Shown here in pieces: positions 17,340 through 30,600 of a DNA stretch of 64,000 nt; the first letter of the stretch is position 1, and the number at the start of each line of letters is the position of its first letter. A program made the translations under genes and the position numbers. Under the pieces are notes generated by a model. That model did not search any database. It was given only the letters and a program-made list of their open reading frames with translations, and was not told the DNA's origin. The DNA comes from Trichoplax adhaerens (Eukaryota > Placozoa > Uniplacotomia > Trichoplacea > Trichoplacidae), in contig NW_002060952.1 of NCBI RefSeq assembly GCF_000150275.1, forward strand, positions 1,775,868-1,839,867, written 5' to 3'.

Positions 17340-18045
17340 TTACGTATGGAATCTAACAAAAAAATTTTATAACCATAGGGAATAGTCCAGGGCATTATAA
17401 AATTTTTGTGTCCAACTTAAATATATCGCTAGCAAGATAGGATCAGGGGGATATAAATACAGGAAATATTGTTTATATTATAGGGTCCTTATGTGAAAAT
17501 AATTTGCAGTTGACAGTACTGGTGGAAAATATCATCTTCCGTATGGAATCTACAAATGATTTTGTAGCTATAGGGAATAGTCCAAGATATTGTAAAAATT
17601 ATGTGTCCAGTTTTAATTTATGGATCGCAAGATAGGACGCTGACAGATCTGAATATAAGAAAAATTGATTACATTATATGGTCCTTATGTAATAATGCCA
17701 TAAAGAATAGTCCAAGTTATTGCGTTGTTATATGCACCCTGAGTGCATTAGGATATTAGTTACTAGAGGAGTGGAAACGTTCGCAAAGAAGAAAATTTAT
17801 GGCATACGTATAAAAGTTTCGTGTTCAATTCTAATTTATTGATAGCAACATAGGACGCTGACAGATATAAATACAGGAAGTATTGTTTATATTATATGAT
17901 TCTGATATGACAATGCTATTGCACTTATTCCAGGATATTATCAATGGTTTTACATCCAGTTTTAATTTATCCATAGCAATATAGCACACAGAAAGATATC
18001 AATGTCGGAAATATTGATTACATTACAGGATCCTTACGCAATAAT
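17340..18045. repeat. Diverged tandem repeats
   Basis: Four or so imperfect copies of a unit with the recurring phrases gggaatagtccaagatattgta, gtgtccagttttaattta, gcaagataggacgctgacag and gaaatattgtttatattatagggtcctta. Examples start near 17344, 17541, 17690, 17800 and 17920. Spacing varies (about 110-200 bases) because parts of units are lost. No conserved reading frame was seen. Confidence 0.75.
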
Positions 18046-21000
18046 GATTTGTAATATACAATAATCGTTGCAAATATCATCGCTACTAAATTTGATAGTG
18101 ATTCACGTCTATAAACGTCCATATGAGGTATTTCTATTTTGATCTATCCGGTTCAGTAGTTAATGTACTTCAATTGATTTCTTGATCATCTAATATTATC
18201 ACGGCCTCATACTTTACCCTCGCTGAGGTGTCCAATTGAATTAGAATGATATCAACTATGGCAGGGGTATATCATTCCTAGAATGCGGGTTATAAATCGA
18301 TATCGAAATGATTTATAATTAATAATTACTATTATTATTACTGACTTTATTTCTGGGAATTGATGGTAGAATACATCAAGCCGATTGACGTTAGTAGTAT
18401 CTCTTATAATTCTATCCCTAACCAATTATTAATACTTTGGTTTCCACGTCGATATGATTGTATTATAGGGCAAAAATGTCAGTCATCCTCGATCAATATT
18501 CGTAAGCCCTGTATCCGCTAATTATTTGTTATATTGACATCCATCCGTCCAATCGACCATAATGATATTGACGATATTAGTCACAAATCGATTGTAATTA
18601 TAGGAGAAGCCCTGTAAAAATTAATTTCATACGCTATAAAGCAACTTGATATCAATTTCTATCATCCAATAGTGAGCTATTAACAGTAACGCTTGTTCGT
18701 TATACTCTTTACAAGGAATTAATAGCATCAAATTCGATTTATGTCAAATTGACGGCATTAAAGAGTACACTAAACAAAAAATCAAGTTTTATTTTAAACC
18801 TTGATTATGACCAAGAATTATTAGTGGTTATGGCTTTGTTTTAAAGTCGAGAACAAAGCGCCAGCCATCACCAGAGTATTGATATCAATAAAAATCATCA
18901 ATGTAGTTATGATGAATTGGATGATTTGTTGGCTAATATTTTATGCATATTATGTATTGAATTGATAGCAATATTCTTTATTTAACGAGAGTTTGAAAAT
19001 TTGTTTATTTACTTCAAACAATAGTTAAGGGATGAATTTATAACGTCAATTGGACTGTTGATGCCTACATTTTCTTCTTTTTTCATTTTATGATTGCCGT
19101 TTTTCAAGTTCTATGTCTTAGCGAGCAGATTAAATTCAATGTTCCGCTTTCAACGCTTTACCTAATACTACTACTTCCAATTGGATAGTCATTATCACTA
19201 TCGATCTTTATGTCGATCCTAGTCTACTAAAAGAGAAAAAAGAAAGTGATCCTGTTTCATTATTTAACTGAATCTACTAAATCAAGTCAAGAAATCTTTG
19301 GAGTCGTTCAATTTATATCGACGACGATAATATTGTTACTAAAAAAAGAAATTAGTTTCATCACTATGGCCAAGTACTTTGCTTGTTTTGCTATCATCAT
19401 TTTGACGGTAAGTCAAGTTAATGTCTTTTCAATTGGATAATATTTCCTTCTAGCTTGATGAGTAAAAAATAGAAATAAATGGATAGCATTAAGTAATGAA
19501 TAAAGATTGCAGGAAGATGATTGTTATCACTTACGCTGATTAATTAAGATCATGCTTCAAGAAATAGTCATACAATTTTCAAAATTGGATCGGATGATCG
19601 ATCTTGTTTTAGTTAAACTTTAATCCAAATTTTTATCTTGATTGAAAGAATTGAGATTATTATTTTGACTTGTTTTAAGTCCAAATCGTCTTTAAAATCA
19701 AGAAATTGTTCAAGGTTGGACATTTTTTGTACGGGATTGAACTGATTTAAATTTATGCCAATTCCGATATTCTGATTGATTGATTACGCGAATCTCAACG
19801 TCGATCATGATTTATTATCTATCGCATAGGCGAGTAATATCTAGCGAATTCGTTTTATTCCTTTTAATACTCCTTCTTTATTCAAATCAAAATCCCTAGA
19901 CAATTTGTTTGGGTTAGTTGTTAAAGACTTTTTTGCGTGATTGATTTTAATTTATCAGCGTTATTTTAACAATCATCTTTCTATCGAGTAAGCCACAGCT
20001 AAAGTAAATATCGTTATAGTAGGCCATAGAAGATAGCTGTCGATTACTTTATCGATCAAAGATGATTTTACTATTCAAGCTTTTATTTCCAACAAAATAT
20101 AAATTTTTATACGACAACCGTAACTCTTTTTTCATGCAGTGTGTCAATCTCGCTATAGATCTATTGGAAAAATGATTTCAAAGTCGTGATGAGCGTTGGA
20201 CCGATATTTTCAACCAGATTGATGAATTAGAATATTCTTCTTTATTCCTGTCTTGTGAACAAAATTTCTGTTTAATTTATCAGTTTTAAATTAAGCTTGT
20301 TAAATCAGAAAGCTATCAGTAAGATAGAAAGGAACCATTGTTGTTATTCTTTTCCATTCAACTTAACACTAGTCGTAGATCACTTGCAAAATCTGATCCA
20401 TCATATTCATTGCTACAAATGCAGAACAAAATGTTAAAAAAATCTTGCTCCCTTTCCTAAATGATCTATCATTTAATGACGAAATGATTTGTGAAATAGG
20501 AATGATCCTAATTTCCAGCATCACAACCCCTTTTGTTTATAATTATTTACTAGAACTAAACGATAGTCTATACTTAGGATTAAAAAATAATATATTACTG
20601 AGATACAAGCATTACCCTATTTATCATCATCAAAGCCGTAAAATTAGAATTTGCTGAGATGTTGACATTTTCTAAACTGTAGCACTTTTAATTATGGACC
20701 AATGTATGCATCTATAGAGCGATTGTTCTTCAATGATTCGCAATTAAGTTAACTTTAAGTCATCGGATGGCCTTCCATTCATTTTATTCGCTACTTCTGT
20801 AAGGCTAAGGTTCGTGAATGAACGGAATCCTTTGAGTCAATTCGATGCGTAAACTCTTTATGGCAACGGCTCTAGTAACCCGATCCATAACGGCACTACT
20901 TTATTTTAACATGTCAATCCTTAATTTGATGTAGTTGTAGCAATGTTCCATTGCAGCACATACCACTCATTAAAGTTGAAAGATCATACAAATAGCATAG

Positions 21001-24000
21001 TACTAATTAAGTTCCCTTCCTTCAATCCTTTCCCTTTGGATAATTGAAATACCTTGGCTCGTACTCGTCGAAAATATATGCAAAACATATTAATGATAAA
21101 GTTTAGATTATTTCATATTGTGTTATCGATAATATCATCAACGATTTTTATTGTTACCAATATAGTTTTTATCCAGTACAACAATATACGCATCAATTTT
21201 GTGGCATTTTTATAGTCTTGGTTTGATTAGTAATTCCGTTTGAGCAAATAATTTGACAAGAGGGTACGACTTAATATTTCTAAATCACGGTTTGCTTTAA
21301 ATCGAGTTTGGGATTTCTTCGATAGTGTAAAAGTAGCGATTAACTTCAGTTAAGAAAATGATCCGTTTAAACATACCACTGCCAGATATCTATTACATCC
21401 TAATTTCTGAATCTGCAATTTATCCAATATTAGGAACAATCCGTCTAAAATCTCAATAGCATATTCTAGATCGATTCTTAATCGTCTTCCTATGACTCTG
21501 CATTAGTATAATTATAATTTGGAAGTTGTTTAAGTTATCCCATATTTGCGTGTAGATGAATTTTAGATGGTTGCTAATACAGACTGTATCGGCTGTAGAT
21601 ATGCTCGTAATTGAAATGATTTTCAATTTGAAGATGGAACGATACTAAATTCGAAGTACAGCTATTCCTTTTTCGTTATTATTTGTAATTTAACTAAAAT
21701 TGAAAAAAAGCCGCTACGAGCCTTTGAAATTGTCCTTGCTTCTATGCAATCAATCTCAATATCAAGTCGCCAAATTATTGATCTTACAGTGGCATATCGT
21801 TACTTTCCCTTGATCTTATCCTACACCTGAAATCGAGGTGAAAGTTGATTCTTGTATTGCACCCATCATTTATAATCAATCAATTTCGAGATAAAGTTGG
21901 CAAATTATAATTAATTATAGACCTTATTTACGGACTATATTAGAAGAAGCCTTTTTTCTTGTAGTCTGTGCCTTATCTTACTCTTCAAATTGAGGCGAAA
22001 GATGATTCTTTACGCTTGAAAGTTATATCAAAACTAGGATAGAACATTGAAATTATGCTTTTATCGATTCTGTTGAACAAACATTCGGTCCTCTATTTGA
22101 GCGAATATAGGATAGTATTTTATTACCGCTGCTTCTTCCCAATCTAAATCCAATTCGGATTGTCAGTTGGATATTGCTACCGTAAAAATAACATCATGGG
22201 CCAAATATGATCAAATTGGATATTGTCTTGAAGAAGCTACTTGTGATCATTATAATCGACTGCTGTTTAACATGCTGTCGCGAGTTTTGAAATCATTTTT
22301 ACACATAGTGATAGTGTGATCAACTTACGCTAATAACAATACAAAGCACTTAAATTATCCACTCTATTCTATTTTAAGTTACAAATGATTGAGTTGATCA
22401 CCAATAAAGTATTTGTTAGTCATCACAGATTGATAACAGCACTAGTTTAGCATCATTAATAACAACACTGTGATCTAGCAAAGGATAACTGTGAGATTAT
22501 TTTGAGCAAGGTTACTTATGCTAAGATAATTGACTACTGTTGATGATATTGTTGTTGTTGGATCTTTAAAATAATTTTATTGAAATGGCAGAATCTCAAT
22601 ACAATTAATTCATTTACCTTTTTCCTTTTCTCTGTTAAAAAATGGACTGGTTATAAATTAACCTAAATCATTATAATTGAACTCAAATGATAAAGCAAAT
22701 GGAATCAATTGAAAGATTAGGTCCAATGTCGCTATGAAACACGACGGCACTTGCATTTTTTATTTAATTCTTCCCTGAATGATGAATCGTTTTCTTCTTT
22801 CTACAATTTTTAAACGAATTAAAAAAAAGTAATGAGGGGATAGTAGAATTTCTTTCTTGTAACGCTAACTCTATCAATAGACGTTCTATCTGATATCAAG
22901 TATCGTAGATCTTTCCGTGTTAGTCCTACTTTTCTAAATTATTTGGGCAATGTGGAAGACATAGCTTAAAAAAGTAGCTTTTAACATTGTTTCGTATGAG
23001 TGTGCTGTATACCAAGCAATAAACATAGGTAAATCGTATTAGCGAGATTACATTCGTTTATGAAGAGAATAATACCTAATTAAATCATGAGCAAAAAGAG
23101 TATTCTTCACTATGATCTTGGGCTACATAGATCAAACGATAGTGGTATCTGATCTAATTAGTGTTAACCTAAAGTTTATCAACAAACTGTACGAGTTTAT
23201 ATCACTATAAACGGGTGTGCCTTAAAGCAATGAAAGGTAATGAAAGCATTACTAATCTTTAAAATAGAGATCAATATCAACAATCTATTCCAAATTATTT
23301 ATTTTACTTTTGAAGACGTCGTCACATCGAGCCATCTCAATCGAAATACCATCACATAAATCATTTTCAAACGTTCCATATCAACTGAAGATACTATAGA
23401 TCAATCCTTATCTTCCGCTTCTTTATCATACTACTATAATTTTAGTGTATTATTTAATCATCTAAAAAATTTACTTTAATTTATACTAAATTTGTACAAC
23501 TATAATCCAAAGATAAACTCCGCATCTGATTAATTTCAACAAAAGTTTAAATACCGTTGTAAATGGTATTCTAATCTGAGTAGCTTGAAAGTTTTACTGA
23601 TTTCAAATTAATTTTCAATACAATATTGGGCAAAAGATAAATAGAAAACCATGCTTTGCTACTGGCTAGCTATCATACTAGCCAAAAGTAAATCTGAGTG
23701 GATCACTTAATTCGAGTTATTTACTCATAACTTGATGTGATATTAAAAGATGCAAAAATTTTTTATACTTTTAGCAACATGCAGGTACTAACGTCGAGGA
23801 TAGAGCTTTCTATTCTCAATAACTATTTGACATTACTATAACCAACAGCTGCACTAATTTGAAGTTTAGTCAATCTTCGCATGGTGAGACAAGTACAATA
23901 CTTCGCATTGAATCTGTCCATACATTCAAAGTATGATTCAATATCTGTCGATACCAATCGAGTGAAAAGTGTTCCACTTGATTTAATGACATAATGACGT

Positions 24001-25640
24001 GATCAATGTTGCCGATTGGTAATTGAATAGACTACGGTAAATTAAAGAAAGGAAATAATATATTATGGAACGTGAAAACAGTAATTATATCTATATAGAT
24101 AACAGTAAAGTAAATTAGATCACAGATGCAGGTGGTCTCTTTGTTGAAATTCTTTTAATCAACAAGAGTAGCTATATAATATCGTCAAGTCATGCGACAT
24201 TTACTTGTAATTGTTTAATTATTAGGATCGGAAGTAGTTGTGATAAAAGAATGCTTACTAATTGGATGCTAATACTGATAGTAGTCAAGGATTGTGAATA
24301 TTCTGCATTTGTAAGAAATCAATGGGCATCTAGTTGAATCTGTTTCGAGGCAAATCTGTTGTATATCACATATTCGCCTTTAGTTTGTACAAGATGCTCT
24401 TAACAACATCATGAAATTACCCTGACGTATCCAGTTAGGGATTTGAACTGGATAATCTAACATACGTAATCTAAATATTTTTTAAATACGTTAGAAATTC
24501 CTGTATATCTTTAAAATATCGATCATACTAATTTAATGAAAAGTAGGTAAGAGTACAGATACATCCTAAGAGTGTGTTCTAAGTATTCCGGAAGTACAAA
24601 ATACTCTATACATTTGATTTCAAGTTCTGCCAATGCCTCGGTCTCTAATATTCAACTTTCCGGATAGTTTTGAGGCAAAAATACTACTTAAAGTACGTCA
24701 AATATATATGTATCCTTGAAATTGAGCCTTAGTAATTTAAAAGAATAGTTGCTGTCACTATATAGAAGATCTATTGATAGCAATGTCTACATCTAATTTA
24801 TTAAAATTGATTATTGGTGGTACTAAAACACGGATATACTCCAGTTTTATAAATTAGCTCTGTTTCCATATCGAATTGAAATTCTAAATTGCTACATGTT
24901 ATTAATAATGCTAACGGTACGACACATATAAATCCTTAAAATCGAACTTCAATCTTAAATTTAAAATAAGTATTTTTTATGATTATGTAAGATCGAAAAA
25001 TTGTAATATCTTCATATAATATAGTAAAATTTTTATTAACAACGTAGACACTGACATATATTTTTTTATAAAGTTTGATTTATTTCCTTACTAAACTAAA
25101 ATTTTAAGTTACAATGTGATATTCGATGATCCTTAAGATACGATACAATTTCTGTAGCTAATAAAAATTTGCCGCTCATAACCCTAACCAACTATTTACA
25201 ATATCTTACCAGTTCATAATTTATGCGCATAATAATTCTTAATGCTATGCAATTCATTGGTTCTGCCGGATCTGTTATTCAGTACATCTTACAATCCTAA
25301 CTTTGCCGAAAGTCAAAGTCTTGTTTTGAAATAACTTGTTAGTATGAGGGTATGAAAATCAACGGAAAATAATGATAGTAGGCCTAAATAGTTTGGCAAA
25401 GATTGCTATAAATTATAAATGAAGCCTTCGCTAAGTTGAAACCAATCATCAAATTAAATACTAAATAATGGATTATTCAAGACGCTAAGAAACCATATTC
25501 TAAAGTCAACAGCTATTTTATTATTTCAAAACTTAATAATTCTGTCACATTTCATCAGCAAAATACAGACGTTAGGGTAATCTTCGATTTGATGTGCTAT
25601 TTTTGCCATTAAACATACTATATTGAAATAGTTCCTTGAA
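18046..25640. other. Gene-poor region, possible old coding relics
   Basis: No gene can be assembled. Exon-like pieces include 19366-19407 (+), a short hydrophobic start MAKYFACFAIIILT followed directly by a GTAAGT donor; 20022-20288 (+), about 89 codons in one frame broken by one TGA; and 20423-20657 (+), open for about 77 codons after a possible CAG acceptor. These lengths are not far outside chance at this AT content. A short direct repeat with the core cctgaaatcgaggtgaaag...gattctt appears near 21815 and 21975. Confidence 0.4.
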
Positions 25641-26045
25641 TTTTTAATTTTCCAATATTAAAGGATACGCGTCAATTAAAGAGCAATTTTTATATTTTCA
25701 AATTGATTTATTTTAATATAAAAACGTAAGGGAATATAATTAACCTCATCATAAACGCTTAAAAGCACGTATAATTTCTTTAATACTTCTTCTGTTATGT
25801 TCTCCTTTTGCCCTTTCCAACATGCTAACATTACAAAAATTCATAATTTTCTAACCGTAATAAATACGCGCTGAAGACCTATTTTATATTTTCAAACTGA
25901 TTTATTTACGATCTTAATAAAAATGAAGGGAATATAGCTACCCCATTGCCAATATCTAAATATGCGCATAGTTTATTTAAGATATCTAGTGTCTCTCCTG
26001 CTATGTTCCCGTTTCGTGCTTCCGATATACCATTATTGCCAAAGT
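25640..26045. repeat. Direct duplication of ~195 bases with helix-like frames on the minus strand
   Basis: The segment around 25640-25810 recurs at about 25835-26005, anchored by tatattttcaaa[t/c]tgattta at 25691 and 25885 and by ...tctgttatgttc / ...cctgctatgttccc. On the minus strand both copies translate into related helical-looking peptides (ENITEEVLKKLY in one, GNIAGETLDILNKL in the other), followed by a shared INQFENIK-type segment that is in a different frame in the older copy. I do not recognise the family. It looks like a duplicated, decaying exon. Confidence 0.5.
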
Positions 26046-27417
26046 ACACGTTATGTTACGACATGCTACTTATAATTAAAAATTGCAGAAGCTACGATTG
26101 TATGACTGACTATAATGTGTCATTTAAACATGTTAAAATTTTATCAAATTGTAAGAACTTTACCTAGTTTATATCATTAATAGTTTAACTTCACATCATT
26201 AATAGAGACAGGCTATAATTAGAGTATGAGTTTAGATCTATTGCATTAATGGCCAAGCTAAGAAAAATACAATGGCATAACTATTATTACAGGATTCATT
26301 CCGCGATGAACTCTAGCTTACTCTTGTTGTCGTATAAATGACAGAAATTTAAAATTGTTGTCTTAATCCACTTTTCTGTTAAATATGAGTTGCGTGCTAT
26401 CAATTAATTTTATAAAAATAGGATAAAGCCATACCTTCATTTCAGTATATTATTGCCCTAAAATATCACGAGTTAATTCTGTAATATTAGCACTTTCGAG
26501 AGTTTTGTGACATTAGTAATTCATTTCCGTAAGTTGGACAGTAAGCGGCACAATAATAGAAACAGTATTAATGAATAAGATATAAGTTCAATTTGCCGTA
26601 ACAATGTGGTGTGAAATGAAAGCAAAATTAAAACTGATAGATCAATAATCGTGATTATATGAAATATTTAAGGAGGTGAAAACAAAGTTATATTGTTTAT
26701 GACATAGTCAACAAAATGTAAACATGCGGTTTATACTAAATGATGCCTGTCAAATGAAATCCTTTCAAAAGTGTACTCAGAATGAGAATATCATTAATTA
26801 AAAACTTAGAGCACAGAAATAGCGTAACTATTTTTTACTTCATATTATACTTTCAAAGGCTGATTCTTCACAATGTGATGCCAGTGAATTGATTATGATT
26901 GAGGTTAAAAAAATTCTGCTTGGCCACTCTACTATGAAATATTAAGCAATGAGCAGATTTCATAACAAATTTGTAGCTATTGGTTTCATCTCTGCAGTTA
27001 AGAATCTTAAATTGTATAGAAGAATGTAAAATTGATTTATTCAATGCAACCTTCTGGTACAGGTGATAAAATTTCTAGTTTATTTTTTGTGTTAAAAACT
27101 TGAACCAAGTATCAAGAAATAGAACAGAATTATAATATATGAAAGATGCTGCGAATTCAATAGGAATAGTATTTACTTATTTATATTATCTGATAGCTTA
27201 AAATACTGCTATACTTTTCTATAAATTATTTATTGGTATGAAAATTTATCGAAAACGAAAATAGACATTTGAAGTTGACATTGACAACATTTATATATAT
27301 TCAATTGCTCCATAAATTAAATACAATTAATTGCGTAGTATTTCACAACGTATGGCTAGTTAAATTAAGAGTTGCCAGTAAATTTAATGAAGTTCTCTGT
27401 CTTCATTCCAATTTTAG
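26046..27417. other. Intergenic upstream of the guanylyl cyclase gene
   Basis: No exon could be supported. The promoter and any signal-peptide exon of the receptor guanylyl cyclase should lie in this stretch or its right edge, but I could not identify an ATG exon with a matching donor. Confidence 0.4.
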
Positions 27418-27583
27418 TATACTATTTCGCCTTGTCTCGGATGGCATGCCTTAACTAACCAACTCTACGATTGTTGGCCATTACAAAGTCCAAATGAGTA
27501 TAATATGATTCCTTGTAATGGTTAGTTATTTTTAGATTTTCAAGATGTTCCGTGTACAATAGAAATCGAAATCAATCTTGCAT
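27418..27583 (+). other. Possible 5' coding segment of the cyclase ectodomain, broken by TAG
   Basis: After an attttag acceptor at 27417, one frame runs for 35 cysteine-containing codons, hits TAG at 27521-27528, then resumes in the same frame as DFQDVPCTIEIEINLAC to about 27583. A GT...AG pair brackets the stop, but the implied intron would be 15 bases, too short to be real. A second candidate intron joining this piece to 27632 would be only 48 bases. Either this is a decayed or strain-specific broken exon or an unrelated chance frame. The composition (Cys, Trp, Pro) resembles the ectodomain that follows. Confidence 0.3.
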
Positions 27584-27618
27584 GTTTATTGCAATGAGCG
27601 ATATTGAATCCCTCTTTA

Positions 27619-30600
27619 ATGATGTTATTAGGCTTGAGAATGAACTGGTTTGGTGCTCGTATTGACTCAGTTCGATCTGCAGAAGAATTTAATGTCTCTT
27701 TCAGAATTACGGCATCGGATGGATTTTATCAGTATATTGTAAATAGAGGATTTTACCCAGGGTAAGTATTGCAAAGCAACTACTGCAGCAAGCAAACTAT
27801 TTATTATTTCGCTAGCGATGGATAAGTTAGGCGATGTTCATCTAGAAATTAAATCTCTGTCTTGAATATCATATAAATTTATAGACTATCAGTCTATTAA
27901 TTCGATTTATTTTTACCTCATTATGTACCGAAATAAACAGAAATTGGACCCAAGCCAAGAATTGGTGTGAAAGCGTTGAATGCCCTAGTGCAGAAGTTGC
28001 AACTGAAGATAATTGCTGTTTGCATCATGTCAATCTCCATTCCTGTCCGAGAACTCAAGTAAGTAGAACATCGATACTGGATCCGATTAATCGCTTTTTC
28101 GGAGACCATATTTATTTTCTTGGCTTGGATTAAAAAATTATGTAATCCTTAATGATGCTATTATGATTTATATGAAAATTTGTTGTGCTTCGATTGTGAA
28201 TGGGTAAAATAATATTCATTTATTTTAATTCTGTTTTCCACCTTTCGTAGTTAAGCTCTCGAAATGCAACCATTTGTGGGCCCTGGATTGGCCCTCAGGG
28301 TAGTATATTTACTCATACACCATCAAAAGTCGATAACATGAGCCATCAGAACTGGACTCTCCCTCTGACATTATTCACTGCCGGTCATACTTCATTAATT
28401 GCTCATATTCGAATATTCAAAGTGCAAATTGCACTTCATACAACGTTAGAAGTTTTACCAAGCACTGGTAATTGCCTAATCTACTTTATAGTATTATGAT
28501 AAAATAGTAGTTATAATAAGCATCTAAAGAAAATAGGATTGCAACCTCTTTGACTTATTGTTTGTAAATGCGGTCTAAATTAAGCAAGTAAAGCCAAATA
28601 TGAATATCTTTTAATTTCTTATATCTTAATTAATATTAAAGTTTGCGGTGATGGAGTCTGTAATGGAACAGAAACTTGTAAGTGACGTAGTATTGTATCA
28701 AATATTGTATCTAATGCTGAATATATGTAGACATAATGTTCGAGTTGATAAATCTGCTGGCTTATATAGTATTTTTATCGGTTTTAAAAACTATTTATTT
28801 CCAGGTGAAACATGCCGTAGTGATTGTGGACTATGTATGAGTATAATTGCGGCTATAGTTGTTCCGTGTGCTCTCTTGATGGTCAGTGGCATAGCCGCAA
28901 TATCGGTAAGTTTTTACTTTAATAATGCAAACTTTTTCGTAGTTACTTTGCATGATAATGGTTATCATCACTATTGGTATAATTATTCGATGTATTTGCA
29001 GTGGATATATTATCAGAAACGTAAATTGTTTTGGGATGAAAGTTGGATCATTAATCATGAAGAAATTCGACCGGGTAACGTAGTTGATAGTGTCTACGAA
29101 CTCGATTATAATTTTACTAGTTCAGGCTGCCAAATATTTCTAAAGAAATAACTTGAAGGACCTCTCTCTGTCCTATTTCAAGATTTTACCCGACATTGCT
29201 TATGGGTTTCATATTTTTTCTAATCTTACCAATCAATATTACTGTTTCATCACTTAGATACTGGTGTGCGCAATGCTTTAGGTAGTCTTGCTAGCATGGC
29301 TAATCCAGGCTCATTACAAGGTCAAAATGTGCAGGTTTTCACTGAAACAGGCATTTAGTAAGTACTTGATATGGTAATTACTAGCTTGATACACCAAGAA
29401 TAATCCATTTTTAATTATTTAAATACTGCTCATAGTAGTAATTCTTTTAAGCTAATTGACTGTGCCACCTTGTGTAACGATCATTCGGTACTATCCATAA
29501 AATATAAATTATCGAAATTGCAAAATAGAATTACTAGTTCACATTTGTCTTTCTACTTGTGTTCTACTACAGTAAAAGTAAAGTAGTAGCTATCAAGAAA
29601 ATTCTCAAGAATACCTTTGGTATTACTATGGATGTTAGAAGAGAGGTTCGGCAATTGAGGTAATTATAAATGATTTGTACCCTAATATAGCTGTTTATTA
29701 TGCAATTTCATTGGAGAAATTTTAAATCAGTATTGACAATAACAACTATACAACCTAATCGTATACTGTTCATGCACGTAAAATATTTCCATCATCACAA
29801 ATTATACCTTCCATAATAATAATTTTCGTTAGTTTAAGCTGGTACATTGTTATTACATTGCCACCATTAATAATAATATTAGATTAGGATATAATTAAAA
29901 GGAATACGTAAAGTTATCTGATCGGTTCGCTTAATTAATGATGTTATTGCCGAACTTAATTCTAGTCGAAAACGTGAAATAAATTGTTTTAGAGTTTCTC
30001 ACTCAGTAAAAAGTGGAAATTGCGTATATAGTAATGAAGCCTAACCTAAATTATTTTTATTATCGTCATATAGGGAACTAGAACATAACAATCTTTGTAA
30101 ATTTGTTGGTGCTTCTATCGATATTCCATACGTATACATCCTTACAGAATACTGCCCTAAAGGCAGTTTATACGATGTATTGCAGAACGATGATGTCCCA
30201 CTAAACTGGTCCTTCAGGATATCTTTTGCAGCTGATATTGCACGTGGAATGGCCTACCTGCATTCTAGAAAGTTATTTCATGGTCGCTTAAAGTCATCAA
30301 ATTGTTGCATTGACGACAGATGGACAATTAAAATAACAGGTGATTGTTTTAACGTGGTCAATTTTAAATCGTTATATGTGAAGTTAGGTAGATTACACTT
30401 TGTAGATTACTTTAAAACGCGAATATAATGACGATCGGTTGATGGTTTAGATAATTAGATGCTTAGGTATAACCATTTAACCGCAAAATAGCATAAACTA
30501 ACCAGTATTCATATTTTATATCGCGTTATATAAGATTTTGGGGTACCAATATTACGAAAAGTGGATACGAAAATAAAAAATATCGAAATGAATGAATATG

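Noticed and set aside
20022-20657. Two plus-strand frames of about 89 and 77 codons, apparently a pseudogene
   Set aside because: At roughly one-third A and one-third T, dozens of frames over 60 codons are expected in the block by chance. One is broken by a stop and neither matches a family.
25946-26167. 73-codon plus-strand ORF
   Set aside because: It overlaps the duplicated unit whose conserved peptide lies on the minus strand. The plus-strand frame is not conserved between copies.
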